Part shown: positions 1-8,153 of the stretch, one piece after another
Numbering within the stretch: position 1 is the stretch's first letter
Layout of the letters: each line of letters opens with the position of its first letter
Assembly (NCBI RefSeq): GCF_000751775.1
Contig: NZ_CCRF01000012.1
Span: 1 to 34,604 of the forward strand
Reading direction: 5' to 3'
DNA length: 34,604 nucleotides
Source: Caldibacillus thermoamylovorans
Lineage (GTDB): Bacteria > Bacillota > Bacilli > Bacillales > Caldibacillaceae
Translations under genes and position numbers: made by a program
The notes under the pieces: generated by a model
Seen by the model: only the letters and a program-made list of their open reading frames with translations
What the model was told of the DNA's origin: nothing
The model's database searches: none

Positions 1-87
1 TAGAGCGTGTCTCAAGAACATTTTTGTGCTTTTTATTCCCCCCAAATAGTTTAGCCCAAAATACCCGGCTCTTTCTGTAATAAATAA

Positions 88-116
88 TTGAAAATGATTA
101 TCAATATCACTATAAT
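88..116 (+). promoter_or_regulatory. SigmaA promoter with overlapping Fur-box-like operator
   Basis: A -35 box TTGAAA (88-93) and a perfect -10 box TATAAT (111-116) are separated by exactly 17 bp. Overlapping the -35, positions 89-103 read TGAAAATGATTATCA, which matches the Bacillus 7-1-7 Fur box TGATAATNATTATCA at all but one defined position. An iron-loaded Fur-type repressor bound here would cover the -35 box. The first gene starts about 90 bp downstream and the genes after it are tightly packed. Promoter and operator are seen in the sequence; control by Fur is inferred from consensus only. PerR and Zur boxes are similar 7-1-7 elements and are the alternatives. Confidence 0.6.
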
Positions 117-206
117 GGAAGTGGCTTTAAACGAGCTGTATACAAATAGTGGAAAATACTGAAACTACCAAAAGAAGCAGTATGTTTTTCCGGAAAGGAG
201 ATGCAC

Positions 207-476
207 ATGGCAAAATCAAAAGCCGATCCAACTTACCAAAAAACACAGGACCATTCCGAATATGTGGAAGTGTGGGAGGATTTTGTAAGCATTAAAGACC
301 TGGTGATTTCTTTCATTATCTGCAGTATCATGACCCTCGGGGCTTATTTACTGGCTCCGAATGATCCGCCTAAACCGTTATTCTTTGGATTGTCGGGTGC
401 ATTAATCGGGTTTATTATTTGCAGTGTTATCATAAAACCAAAACGGAATTTAATCGAAACAGAGGAAGGTAAATAG
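207..476 (+). CDS. Small two-helix membrane protein, TctB-like partner of the next gene
   Basis: This 89-residue protein has a polar N-terminal third (MAKSKADPTYQK...) and two hydrophobic segments at about residues 32-48 and 58-75, with a basic, then acidic, tail. I chose the ATG at 207 because the ribosome binding site GGAAAGGAG ends at 200; the in-frame ATG at 201 lies directly against it. The stop codon touches the ATG of the next gene, so the two are translationally coupled. TctA-type carriers normally work with a small membrane subunit (TctB), and position and topology suggest that role, although this protein is shorter than a typical TctB of about 150 residues and I do not recognise a family motif. 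No separate binding protein (TctC) is present here. Confidence 0.6.
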   Translation: MAKSKADPTYQKTQDHSEYVEVWEDFVSIKDLVISFIICSIMTLGAYLLAPNDPPKPLFFGLSGALIGFIICSVIIKPKRNLIETEEGK

Positions 477-1832
477 ATGGATGTGAATCTACTTATACAA
501 ATGCTTATTGCCGCCATTCTCGGTACGGCAATTTATACAATTATTGGCATCGTCCCCGGTACAGATGAAACGGCAGTGATTGCGCCGATAACGTTAGCCA
601 TTGTCTTGGCCGGTGTTGAACCGATTGTCGTCCTTACCTTTTATATGGCTGCGGTTATTGCTCATAAATTAACCGATTCGGTGCCGGTAGCCGTTGCCGG
701 GATACCCGGTGGCGTGATGGCGACACCAATGGTTGAGCATGCCCTTGTTTTAAAAAAATATGGACAATCAGAAACGAGTATAAAGAAAATGATGTCCGGT
801 TCCGTAATCGGCACCCTCGTTTCTGTTCCGGTCAGTTTATTATTGGCAAGTGTATTAGTTCCTTTTGCTGAACGGATCAATGAGTATGCCAATCCGATTT
901 TGTTTGCCGGGGCGGTTTTATTGGCATTACTTTCAACGAATCGCTGGTTGTCTTTGATCATCATCATCCCCTTTGCTTTACTGATACAAGGACTAAGACA
1001 CTTATATTGGGACCTTGGAATTGTACCGGAAAATAAAAATGTGTTTATTTCTTTTTTTCTCGGTATTACCATTGGTCCTGTCATTGTTACATTGCTTGAT
1101 TTATTAAGTAAAGAAAGAAGAAAACAACTCATCCGCCATCATCATAAAGAAATTATTTTAAAAAAATCAGCAAAAGAGAAAGGATTCCCGAACCCATTTA
1201 AAATTTTAACAAAAAAGGAAGTCGGGATGAGCTCAATTGCATCGCTCGCCGGTACCATTACATTTATGTTCAGTGCGGTTGGAGTGACGACGCTTGTTGG
1301 CGAATTATTTTCAAAACAAGAAAAAGAACCCGTGAAAAGATCCTCCCTTGCCATTAGTTGTATGGAGGCTCTGGCAAATGCTACCTATATTGCCGGGTCA
1401 CTAATCCCGTTGATTGCCTTAGGTTTTCCGCTCTCTTCCGTGGCACTCGGCCCTGCCAATCCGTTGTTCAATGCACCGCCTGTATTCACATTGGATCATA
1501 ATTTGCATCATATTTTATCGTTCACTGATTTTCTTTGGGCAATTTTCATAGGTGTAGGTATTTCTTTATTTTTCACATATGTCATTATTATTAAATACGC
1601 CAATGAAATTTGTGCCTTTGTCTTTAAATGGATTCCCCATGAAGCCATTTTGGGATTATTTGTTGCCCTTGTTTTCTTGCTTGCATTTATGGATGCAGGC
1701 TGGCTAAATATTGCCGGTGTTTTATTAATCGGGATTGTTTCCGGCACTTTAAGTCGCTATGGCGTTAATTTTGGTGTACAATTTATGGTGTTATATTCTG
1801 CACCATGGCTAGTATCTGTTTTAGCTGGGTAG
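477..1832 (+). CDS. TctA-family tripartite tricarboxylate-type transporter permease
   Basis: This 451-residue polytopic membrane protein has roughly ten to eleven hydrophobic segments. The N-terminal half holds the glycine/proline signature of the TctA family: IIGIVPGTDETA at about residues 22-33 and AGIPGGVMATPM at about 74-85, followed by a polar stretch with VLKKYGQ; the second half repeats a similar layout. Known family members take up citrate and other carboxylates using a periplasmic or surface binding protein. It is somewhat shorter than the usual 500 residues. The ribosome binding site GAGGAAGG sits inside the end of the upstream small membrane gene. The gap to mevalonate kinase is only 31 bp, so it is probably co-transcribed with the mevalonate genes. 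The substrate is unknown; the Fur-like box upstream makes an iron-related carboxylate a possibility, but this is inference. Confidence 0.75.
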   Translation: MDVNLLIQMLIAAILGTAIYTIIGIVPGTDETAVIAPITLAIVLAGVEPIVVLTFYMAAVIAHKLTDSVPVAVAGIPGGVMATPMVEHALVLKKYGQSETSIKKMMSGSVIGTLVSVPVSLLLASVLVPFAERINEYANPILFAGAVLLALLSTNRWLSLIIIIPFALLIQGLRHLYWDLGIVPENKNVFISFFLGITIGPVIVTLLDLLSKERRKQLIRHHHKEIILKKSAKEKGFPNPFKILTKKEVGMSSIASLAGTITFMFSAVGVTTLVGELFSKQEKEPVKRSSLAISCMEALANATYIAGSLIPLIALGFPLSSVALGPANPLFNAPPVFTLDHNLHHILSFTDFLWAIFIGVGISLFFTYVIIIKYANEICAFVFKWIPHEAILGLFVALVFLLAFMDAGWLNIAGVLLIGIVSGTLSRYGVNFGVQFMVLYSAPWLVSVLAG

Positions 1833-1863
1833 CGGAGAATCCTTTTGAAAGTAGGGAATTGTA

Positions 1864-2859
1864 TTGCATCACTCAGAGAAACGTGCAGTCGGAACAGCTC
1901 ACAGTAAAGTCATTTTAATCGGAGAACATGCGGTTGTTTACGGTGAGCCGGCTATTGCTCTTCCTTTTCCTACGTTATCGGCAACCTGTATCGTTGAGCA
2001 TTCTTATGGTAAGATTTTATTTGAAAGTGAAAAATATACAGGTCCACTTGAACGAATTCCTGAACGTATGAAGGGGCTAGCCCTATGTATCAATGAAACT
2101 TTATTGGAATTAGGACAAAAACAAGCAAATTTAAAGATAACACTAATATCTAATATTCCGATCGCACGAGGTCTTGGTTCCAGCGCTGCAACAGCCATGG
2201 CGATCGTACGCGGGCTTTCCAATTATTTTGCAATTCCACTGACAAAAACAAAATTAAAGACACTTGGTAATATTGCTGAAAAATATGCTCATGGAAATCC
2301 GAGTGGTATTGATATGGAAACGGTGTTTAGCGATGTTCCGATTTTGTTTCAAAAAGGCTTTATTCCAAAACCGCTCTTCATCCAAAAACCTTTTTATCTT
2401 GTTGTTGCCGATACGGGCGAAATTAGGAATACAAAACTTGCAGTGGCGAGTATTTTAGCAAAACGAAAACAAGACCCGAAGCATATCGAGCATTCGATTC
2501 ATTTATTAGGTTTATATACGAGAGAAACGAAAGATGTACTGATGGCAGGGGACCTGTCGCGATTAGGTGAATTGTTAAATTTAGCACAGATTGAACTTAA
2601 AAACTTAGGCGTTAGTGATGAACCTATTGACCATTTGGTAAACGTTGCAAAAAATGAAGGTGCCCTTGGTGCAAAGTTGACGGGTGCCGGTCGGGGAGGT
2701 TGCATCATCGCGTTAGCCGAAAACGGGGACCACGCATCGATGCTATGTAAAAGGTTACGTGAAGCCGGGGCGACGGAGACATGGTTTTTTAAAGTGGAAC
2801 AAGACAGCGAACAACTGTCCTGTGAAGAATGGGGTGAAAACATTGAAAGCAACCGCTAA
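1864..2859 (+). CDS. mvaK1: Mevalonate kinase
   Basis: The product (331 residues) phosphorylates mevalonate to 5-phosphomevalonate with ATP in the cytosol, the first kinase step of the lower mevalonate pathway. It is a GHMP kinase: an N-terminal GEHAVVYGEPA motif (about residues 21-31), the ATP loop ARGLGSSAA (about 101-109), a GNPSGID substrate-site motif (about 144-150) and the C-terminal glycine motif KLTGAGRGG. The start is a TTG; an in-frame TAG at 1852-1854 excludes any earlier start, and GTAGGGA (1851-1857) is the ribosome binding site. The end overlaps the decarboxylase gene by 17 bp. Length and motifs are normal for bacterial enzymes. Mevalonate genes are uncommon in Bacillaceae, most of which use the MEP pathway. 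Confidence 0.93.
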   Translation: MHHSEKRAVGTAHSKVILIGEHAVVYGEPAIALPFPTLSATCIVEHSYGKILFESEKYTGPLERIPERMKGLALCINETLLELGQKQANLKITLISNIPIARGLGSSAATAMAIVRGLSNYFAIPLTKTKLKTLGNIAEKYAHGNPSGIDMETVFSDVPILFQKGFIPKPLFIQKPFYLVVADTGEIRNTKLAVASILAKRKQDPKHIEHSIHLLGLYTRETKDVLMAGDLSRLGELLNLAQIELKNLGVSDEPIDHLVNVAKNEGALGAKLTGAGRGGCIIALAENGDHASMLCKRLREAGATETWFFKVEQDSEQLSCEEWGENIESNR

Positions 2860-3841
2860 GGCCCATACGAATATCGCATTAATTAAATATTGGGGAAAAC
2901 GGGACGAGTCGTTGATTTTACCCATGAATAGCAGCTTGTCGGTTACACTTGATACATTTTATACCGTTACAACTGTGGAGTTTGATGAAAAGTTGACAGA
3001 AGATGTATTTTTTTTAAATGGTGAAAAGGCTGATCATACGGATACAGAGAGAGTTTCGAACTATTTGAGGGCAATTAGAAAATTCGCGAAAAAACATCTA
3101 TTTGCTGTGGTCCGTTCTGAAAATCATGTCCCGACAGCAGCCGGCTTTGCTTCATCCGCATCGGGTTATGCTGCTTTGGCCGCTGCCGCTACAAAAGCCA
3201 TTGGTCTGAACTTACACCCACAGGAATTATCCCAATTTGCCCGCCTTGGGTCCGGTTCAGCCTGCCGTTCCATTTATGGCGGCTTTGTTGAATGGCAAAA
3301 AGGGGTGAAGGAAGACGGCTCTGATTCTTTTGCCGTTCCGATTTTGCACGAAGATGATTTTCCAATAGCCGTTTTGTCTGTTATGGTAGCCACGAATAGA
3401 AAAAAAGTACTAAGTCGTGCCGGCATGAAGCGGACAGTAGAGACTTCCCCTTTTTACCAAGGCTGGTTAGATACGGTCGAGCATGATTTATCAGAATTGA
3501 AACATGCACTTGAGCTCCGTGATTTTACTCTGCTTGGTGAAATCGCTGAAAGAAACGCGCTAAAAATGCATGCAACAACATTAGGAGCGAATCCGCCGTT
3601 TTATTATTGGCAAAGTGCGACCATGGAAGTGATGGAAGCAGTGCAAAATATACGTTCACAAGGAATAGAGGCATATTTTACCATGGATGCCGGCCCGAAT
3701 GTGAAAGTACTTTGTTTGCCGGAAGATGAGCAAAAAGTGTATGATCAATTAAAGCAAATCCCTTCTGTTAAAAAGATTTTCACCTGTCATCCGGGTCCGG
3801 GGGTTACTTTTTTACCTACTGGAGAAGCGGATGTTTGTTAA
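2843..3841 (+). CDS. mvaD: Diphosphomevalonate decarboxylase
   Basis: The product (332 residues) uses ATP to decarboxylate mevalonate 5-diphosphate to isopentenyl diphosphate. The start of the mature sequence, KATAKAHTNIALIKYWGKR, is the family's N-terminal signature. GFASSASGYAALAAAA (about residues 101-116) is the GHMP ATP loop, GSGSACRSIYGGF follows, and MDAGPNVKVL near the C terminus is the third conserved block. I prefer the TTG at 2843 because GGGGTGA (2831-2837) makes a well-spaced ribosome binding site and the protein then begins at the family signature. A GTG at 2834 (three residues longer) is possible. The gene overlaps the end of mevalonate kinase and lies 16 bp before the phosphomevalonate kinase gene, so translation is likely coupled. 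Confidence 0.93.
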   Translation: MKATAKAHTNIALIKYWGKRDESLILPMNSSLSVTLDTFYTVTTVEFDEKLTEDVFFLNGEKADHTDTERVSNYLRAIRKFAKKHLFAVVRSENHVPTAAGFASSASGYAALAAAATKAIGLNLHPQELSQFARLGSGSACRSIYGGFVEWQKGVKEDGSDSFAVPILHEDDFPIAVLSVMVATNRKKVLSRAGMKRTVETSPFYQGWLDTVEHDLSELKHALELRDFTLLGEIAERNALKMHATTLGANPPFYYWQSATMEVMEAVQNIRSQGIEAYFTMDAGPNVKVLCLPEDEQKVYDQLKQIPSVKKIFTCHPGPGVTFLPTGEADVC

Positions 3842-3857
3842 GATAGGAAGATGATAT

Positions 3858-4964
3858 ATGGAAAAATCGGTTATTCATGTGAAAGTTCCCGGCAAATTAT
3901 TTATTGCCGGAGAATATGCCGTGCTTGAGCCGAATCAGTTTGCAATCGTAATCGCTGTTAATCGATATATGAAAGGAACTATTGAGGAAGACTCGATTCA
4001 TACCATTTCTCTTCCGCAAATCGGTTTTCCGGATATTCAATTTAATTTGCAAGATGGCCAAGTCCTTTTCAATCAAGAAGATGAAAAATTAGTTTTTGTA
4101 AAAAATGCTTTATCTATTTTTTATCAATTGTTGAAGGAAAACGGGACCCTCCCTCGGCCGTTTCGATTGACAGTAACAAGTGAACTTGACGATGATTCCG
4201 GAAAGAAATTCGGTTTAGGTTCGAGTGCTGCAATTGTTGTTACGGTAATTACGGCTTTGTTAAATTTTTATAAGCTGGAAAATATTAGACCGACAAAGGA
4301 ATGGATTTATAAATTATCCGCCATTGCTCATTATCAAACACAAGGGAATGGCTCTTGTGCCGATATTGCCGCGTCAACCTATGGAGGATGGCTGCATTAT
4401 CGAATGTTTCGTCCGGAATGGTTGAACCAAGAATTAAAAAAAGGGACAAGTTTAAGCGATTTGTTGAAAATGGACTGGCCGGGTCTTCATATAGAAAGGC
4501 TAACGCCGCCTATTGAGATGCATCTTGCTGTCGGTTGGACGAAAAAGGCGGCATCAACGGCATCGATGGTAAAGACGGTTCAACGTATACGAAATGACAA
4601 CCCTCCTGTTTATAAACGCTTTTTAAAGGAAAGTACGGACGCTGTTACCCGTATCTTGGAAAGTTTTTTGCAAAAGAGTGTGGAAGGTGTCATTGATGGG
4701 ATCAAGAAAAATCGAATGGCCTTACAAAAACTCGGTGAACATGTTTCTTTTGCGATTGAAACAAAGGAGTTAAAACAATTAATTGATATTGCCAATAAAT
4801 ACGGAGGTGGCAAGTCGTCAGGAGCCGGAGGTGGCGACTGCGGTATTGCGCTGGTAAAAAACGATGGATTGCTTGAAGCGCTTACCGATGAATGGAAGAA
4901 GTCAGGCATTTTCCCTTTGTCACTACAAATTTCTGAACAGGGAGCCGACCCAACTGAATTCTGA
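3858..4964 (+). CDS. mvaK2: Phosphomevalonate kinase
   Basis: This 368-residue GHMP kinase converts 5-phosphomevalonate to the diphosphate, the substrate of MvaD. Visible motifs are KVPGKLFIAGEYAVL at about residues 8-22, the ATP loop KFGLGSSAA (about 117-125), a NGSCADIAASTYGGW segment (about 169-183) and KSSGAGGGDCGIAL near the C terminus, typical of the ERG8/MvaK2 branch rather than mevalonate kinase. The start is an ATG with AGGAAG upstream. The gene order kinase, decarboxylase, kinase, isomerase matches the lower mevalonate operons of other Gram-positive bacteria. A 63-bp tandem duplication begins right at its stop codon, so the 3' end abuts a repeat array. HMG-CoA synthase and reductase are not in this window and must lie elsewhere if the pathway is complete. 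Confidence 0.92.
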   Translation: MEKSVIHVKVPGKLFIAGEYAVLEPNQFAIVIAVNRYMKGTIEEDSIHTISLPQIGFPDIQFNLQDGQVLFNQEDEKLVFVKNALSIFYQLLKENGTLPRPFRLTVTSELDDDSGKKFGLGSSAAIVVTVITALLNFYKLENIRPTKEWIYKLSAIAHYQTQGNGSCADIAASTYGGWLHYRMFRPEWLNQELKKGTSLSDLLKMDWPGLHIERLTPPIEMHLAVGWTKKAASTASMVKTVQRIRNDNPPVYKRFLKESTDAVTRILESFLQKSVEGVIDGIKKNRMALQKLGEHVSFAIETKELKQLIDIANKYGGGKSSGAGGGDCGIALVKNDGLLEALTDEWKKSGIFPLSLQISEQGADPTEF

Positions 4965-5085
4965 TTGTTAGCGGGACAAACTGGACGTATGCAGGAGCCG
5001 GCGCAATTGAGTAGTTTTGCAATCTGATTGTTAGTTGGACAAATCGGATGTATACAGGAGCCCGCCCATTTGAGTAGTTTTGAAA
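4960..5085 (+). repeat. Two-copy 63-bp tandem repeat (array A)
   Basis: Two copies, 4960-5022 and 5023-5085, align with the same 63-bp offset at every landmark checked: CTGATTGTTAG (4961, 5024), the GTAT..CAGGAGCC block (4987, 5050) and GAGTAGTTTT (5009, 5072). The copies differ at roughly one base in five. The first copy includes the TGA stop codon of mvaK2 (4962-4964), so the duplicated unit starts inside the end of the gene. It fills the mvaK2-fni gap. 63 bp equals six turns of B-DNA at 10.5 bp per turn. No function is recognised. Confidence 0.85.
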
Positions 5086-5113
5086 TAAATATATTGAAAA
5101 GAGGGTGATTGGT

Positions 5114-6145
5114 GTGTCTCATGAGATCAATCAGCGAAAATCTGAACATATAAAAATTGTTTTAAATGAAAAAGTAACCGGAACATCAATTACCACCGGA
5201 TTTGAGTCCGTTCGTTTTATTCATAACGCCTTGCCGGAAATTGATTTTGCAGAAATTTCGCTGGCTACAAGTTTTTTCGGGAAGCCGGTTAAAACACCGT
5301 TTTTAATTAGTTCCATGACAGGCGGGGCTCAGATGGCAGAGACCATTAACCGGAATTTGGCGATTGCTGCTAAAGAGCGGGGATGGGTGCTGGCGCTTGG
5401 TTCTACTCGGGCACTAATTGAAAGTAAAGACCATCGTGCTTCTTTTCAATTACGAAAATATGCCCCCGATATTCCAATTGTTGCAAATTTAGGTGCGGTT
5501 CAATTCAATTATGGTTTCGGTGTCGATGAATGTAAGCAAATTATTGAAATTACTAATGCCGATGTTCTTGTCCTGCATTTGAATAGTATTCAAGAGGTTA
5601 TACAGCAAGAGGGAAACACGAATTTTAAAGACCTTCTTGGAAAAATTGAAAAATTATGTTCCGGTTTGAATATACCGGTCGGTGTGAAAGAAGTAGGCTG
5701 GGGGATTGCCGGTGATGTAGCAAAACGGTTAACCGAAGTCGGTGTGTCTTTTATTGATGTAGCCGGAGCGGGGGGAACTTCTTGGAGTCAAGTAGAAAAA
5801 TTCCGTTCCAAAGAAAAAATAAAGAAGGAAGCTGCAGAGGCATTCAGTGATTGGGGAATTCCTACGGTTGAATGTATTATGTCCGTCAGGGAACAATTAC
5901 CGGAACAAACGATCATTGCAAGCGGTGGCATTCGGACCGGTGTCGATGCAGCAAAGGCGATTGCGCTCGGGGCTAATCATGTCGGCATTGCCAGATCGAT
6001 TTTAAAACAAGCGACAGAATCACCGGAAGCCGTAATGGAAGTCATGGCGACACGAGAACTGGAATTACAAATGGCGATGTTTGGAATAGGAGCTGCCAAT
6101 ATAAAGGAATTAAGGGAAACCAATCGAATTCGAATAAACAGATAA
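5114..6145 (+). CDS. fni: Type 2 isopentenyl-diphosphate delta-isomerase (FMN)
   Basis: The product (343 residues) interconverts isopentenyl and dimethylallyl diphosphate, using reduced FMN and magnesium, and so ends the mevalonate route at the prenyl transferase substrates. Family signs are the N-terminal RKSEHIKIVL, the SSMTGG flavin motif (about residues 66-71), NLGAVQ (about 122-127), GVKEVGWGI and DVAGAGGTSW in the middle, and the phosphate-binding IASGGIRTGVDAAKAIALGA near the C terminus. I chose the GTG at 5114, about nine bases after GAGG (5101-5104); the GTG at 5105 is inside that ribosome binding site. It is separated from mvaK2 by the 63-bp repeat array but lies in the same orientation with no terminator between them. 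A terminator directly follows. Confidence 0.93.
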   Translation: MSHEINQRKSEHIKIVLNEKVTGTSITTGFESVRFIHNALPEIDFAEISLATSFFGKPVKTPFLISSMTGGAQMAETINRNLAIAAKERGWVLALGSTRALIESKDHRASFQLRKYAPDIPIVANLGAVQFNYGFGVDECKQIIEITNADVLVLHLNSIQEVIQQEGNTNFKDLLGKIEKLCSGLNIPVGVKEVGWGIAGDVAKRLTEVGVSFIDVAGAGGTSWSQVEKFRSKEKIKKEAAEAFSDWGIPTVECIMSVREQLPEQTIIASGGIRTGVDAAKAIALGANHVGIARSILKQATESPEAVMEVMATRELELQMAMFGIGAANIKELRETNRIRINR

Positions 6146-6174
6146 AACCCTATGATATACATGGGGTTTTTTTT
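6144..6174 (+). terminator. Rho-independent terminator after fni
   Basis: AAAACCC (6144-6150) pairs with GGGGTTTT (6163-6170) across a 12-base loop and is followed by a run of T to 6174. It starts at the fni stop codon and closes the carrier-mevalonate transcription unit. Confidence 0.75.
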
Positions 6175-6503
6175 CATAACGGAAAAAAAGCAAATTAAGA
6201 TTGTTCAATTAAAAGATTCAAGTAGATTCTAAAACAGGTTTACAAGAACATTTAACTAGAGTAAAATGCAATTAGTTCTTAAAATTTATTATACTCAATT
6301 TTTATATAAAATTACAATATATATACAAAGGAAATCAAGGTTATCGTTACAATTATCAAAGTTGGAATCTATCTTGCCCCATGACATATTTGAAATGGGA
6401 TTTTTTTGCAGGTTATTTCCAATATTAGCTTCAGCAATTATAGAAAGCACCATAACACCTAAATTGATTATACTAATACTTCAATGATTAGGAGGGCGAG
6501 GAA
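6175..6503. other. A/T-rich gap before the ABC cassette
   Basis: No convincing gene is seen here. A 73-codon open frame at 6266-6487 has no ribosome binding site, erratic composition and no recognisable motif; its last third (PILASAIIESTITPKLIILILQ) is hydrophobic and could be the decayed tail of an older membrane gene. The position is where related ABC cassettes often carry a GntR-type regulator, but nothing HTH-like is readable in any frame. The strong ribosome binding site AGGAGGGCGAGG at its end belongs to the next small gene. Confidence 0.4.
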
Positions 6504-6680
6504 GTGAAAAACGATAATCCTTTAAGAATTTTTATAGCTGTATTACTTATTGTAACTTTGCTTTCACTAATTTTCACAGGCAACAGTAATCTTACTCATA
6601 TTTTGATTTTGGTTTTAATGGCTTTAGTTATTATCTATTACACAAAGTTCAACAATCGAAGGCGTGATAAAAATGAATGA
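6504..6680 (+). CDS. Small two-helix membrane protein in ABC cassette
   Basis: This 58-residue protein starts at a GTG preceded by a very strong ribosome binding site, AGGAGGGCGAGGAA. It has two hydrophobic segments (about residues 8-25 and 31-46) joined by a short polar loop GNSNLTH, and ends in a basic, polar tail NNRRRDKNE. Its stop codon overlaps the start of the ATPase gene by 8 bp, so it is almost certainly translated and coupled to the transporter. I do not recognise a family. It could be an accessory subunit of the exporter or a small envelope-stress protein; neither can be decided from the sequence. Confidence 0.6.
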   Translation: MKNDNPLRIFIAVLLIVTLLSLIFTGNSNLTHILILVLMALVIIYYTKFNNRRRDKNE

Positions 6681-7356
6681 CAAGAATATTATTGTTCAAC
6701 TTGATTCTGTATCCAAACAGATGGGTGAATTCTGTCTGCATCATATAAATTTAATTGCCAATCCAAATGATATTATTGCGATTATCGGTGAAAACGGTGC
6801 CGGGAAAACCACTCTTTTAAAAATCCTTTCACATCTATACTCTATAGATTCAGGAAAAATTTCGCTTCCTCCTATTCATGAAATGGGGTTTGTTTTTGAC
6901 AGTAATCACTTGCATGAAGCGCTGTCTATTAAGGAAATAGAAAGATTCATTCCATACCTATTTCAAAAGTGGGATGATGCTACCTTCTCGGACTATATTG
7001 ATAAGTTGGAAATCCCACGAGAGAAGGCTATTAAAGACTTTTCAAAGGGAATGAAAACAAAATTAGGTATTGCCGTTGCATTATCTCATCATGCCAAGGT
7101 TTTACTGTTAGACGAGATTACCAGTGGTCTGGACCCGTTAATCCGTGATGAAGTACTAACCGTTATAAAAGATTATGTTAATCAATATTCAGCAATTGCC
7201 ATTATGACAACACATTTATTGGATGATGTCATAAAAATTGCTAATAAAGTGATTGTAATGAACAAGGGTACCATCATTTTAAATCAGCATGTTTCAGAAT
7301 ATCGTAATACGGACAGCTTAGAAATGAAGCTGAAGGAAATAATTGCAGGGAAGTGA
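6673..7356 (+). CDS. ABC transporter ATP-binding protein (YtrB/BcrA-like)
   Basis: This 227-residue nucleotide-binding subunit has all core motifs: Walker A GENGAGKTT (about residues 39-47), the signature FSKGMKTKLG (about 127-136, a KGM variant of LSGGQ common in exporter-type ATPases), Walker B VLLLDE and the D-loop SGLD, and the H-loop TTHLLDD. ATG 6673 is preferred over the GTG at 6664 because AAGGCGTGA sits about five bases upstream. It overlaps the following permease gene by reading-frame phase at 7353-7362. Close relatives by overall look are YtrB, BcrA-type and PmtA-type exporters handling lipophilic or cationic peptides. The substrate is unknown. The cassette lacks a visible regulator gene. 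Confidence 0.88.
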   Translation: MNDKNIIVQLDSVSKQMGEFCLHHINLIANPNDIIAIIGENGAGKTTLLKILSHLYSIDSGKISLPPIHEMGFVFDSNHLHEALSIKEIERFIPYLFQKWDDATFSDYIDKLEIPREKAIKDFSKGMKTKLGIAVALSHHAKVLLLDEITSGLDPLIRDEVLTVIKDYVNQYSAIAIMTTHLLDDVIKIANKVIVMNKGTIILNQHVSEYRNTDSLEMKLKEIIAGK

Positions 7357-7361
7357 ATTAC

Positions 7362-8012
7362 ATGTTCGGGTTATTCTTAAAAGATCTTTTCTTATTAAAA
7401 AAACATTGGTTAAAAACGAAATATATTTTTATCCTTTTCGTATTTCTGCTCATAGCAGTACTTGTACTTAAAGAAAATAGCTTGATCGTATCTGTATTTA
7501 TCGCCATGTTATTTTTGAACAGTATTCAAGTTTTATTTGCTGAAGACATGAAAACGGGCTGGCCGGAATTTTTAAATACAACCGGTCTGCCTGTCGGAAA
7601 GATTGTCTTTGCCCGTTTTTTAGCATCAATTCTTATATCTTTATTATCAACTGCTATTTCCTTTGTTATTAATCTTCTTTTATATTTTTTCTTTGACTCT
7701 TGGTCGTTTAAGGAAATGAGTACCATTTTATTAATCATATTTTTAGTATCATTGCTCTATCTATTTATCTTGTTACCGTTCATATACTTATTTGACACAA
7801 ATGGAATAACTATAGCAATCATATTGTTATTCATAGCCGCTTTCTTATTATCAAAAGTAAATAACATCACAACAAATATAGCAAATTTCATCAATGATTT
7901 GGCTACTGTGAACATAGTAATGGTAAGCTTCTTGGGTTTACTGTTTATTGGGTGCATCTCCTATGGAATATCAATAATTATATATACGAACCGGTTTGCT
8001 AAAAAGTTGTAG
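7362..8012 (+). CDS. ABC-2 type permease (six-helix, YtrC-like)
   Basis: The product (216 residues from the ATG at 7362; a GTG at 7353 would add three residues) has a basic N-terminal stretch LFLKDLFLLKKHWLKTK followed by about six hydrophobic segments (near 23-50, 80-110, 117-145 and 148-165, with two more towards the C terminus at about 180-205). This is the layout of the short ABC-2 permeases paired with YtrB-like ATPases. The motif FAEDMKTGWPEFLNTTGLPVG after the second helix, with the acidic and glycine positions, matches the cytoplasmic loop of that family. GGGAAGTGA precedes the ATG. A second, truncated permease-like fragment lies downstream, suggesting the cassette once had two membrane subunits. 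Confidence 0.8.
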   Translation: MFGLFLKDLFLLKKHWLKTKYIFILFVFLLIAVLVLKENSLIVSVFIAMLFLNSIQVLFAEDMKTGWPEFLNTTGLPVGKIVFARFLASILISLLSTAISFVINLLLYFFFDSWSFKEMSTILLIIFLVSLLYLFILLPFIYLFDTNGITIAIILLFIAAFLLSKVNNITTNIANFINDLATVNIVMVSFLGLLFIGCISYGISIIIYTNRFAKKL

Positions 8013-8153
8013 GATGTTGTCTGAATTAAAATTTTTAGGTATCCGGTAAGAAAAGGGCCTGTTAATGGCATGGGAATATATGGAAATCAAAATCAAATTG
8101 TTGTAACTGCGATTATTTTTAAACATAGACTCCTTGCTTATTGAATATTGTGA

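Noticed and set aside
6266-6487. 73-codon frame before the ABC cassette
   Set aside because: No ribosome binding site, no motif and atypical composition; reported only as a possible remnant within the gap.
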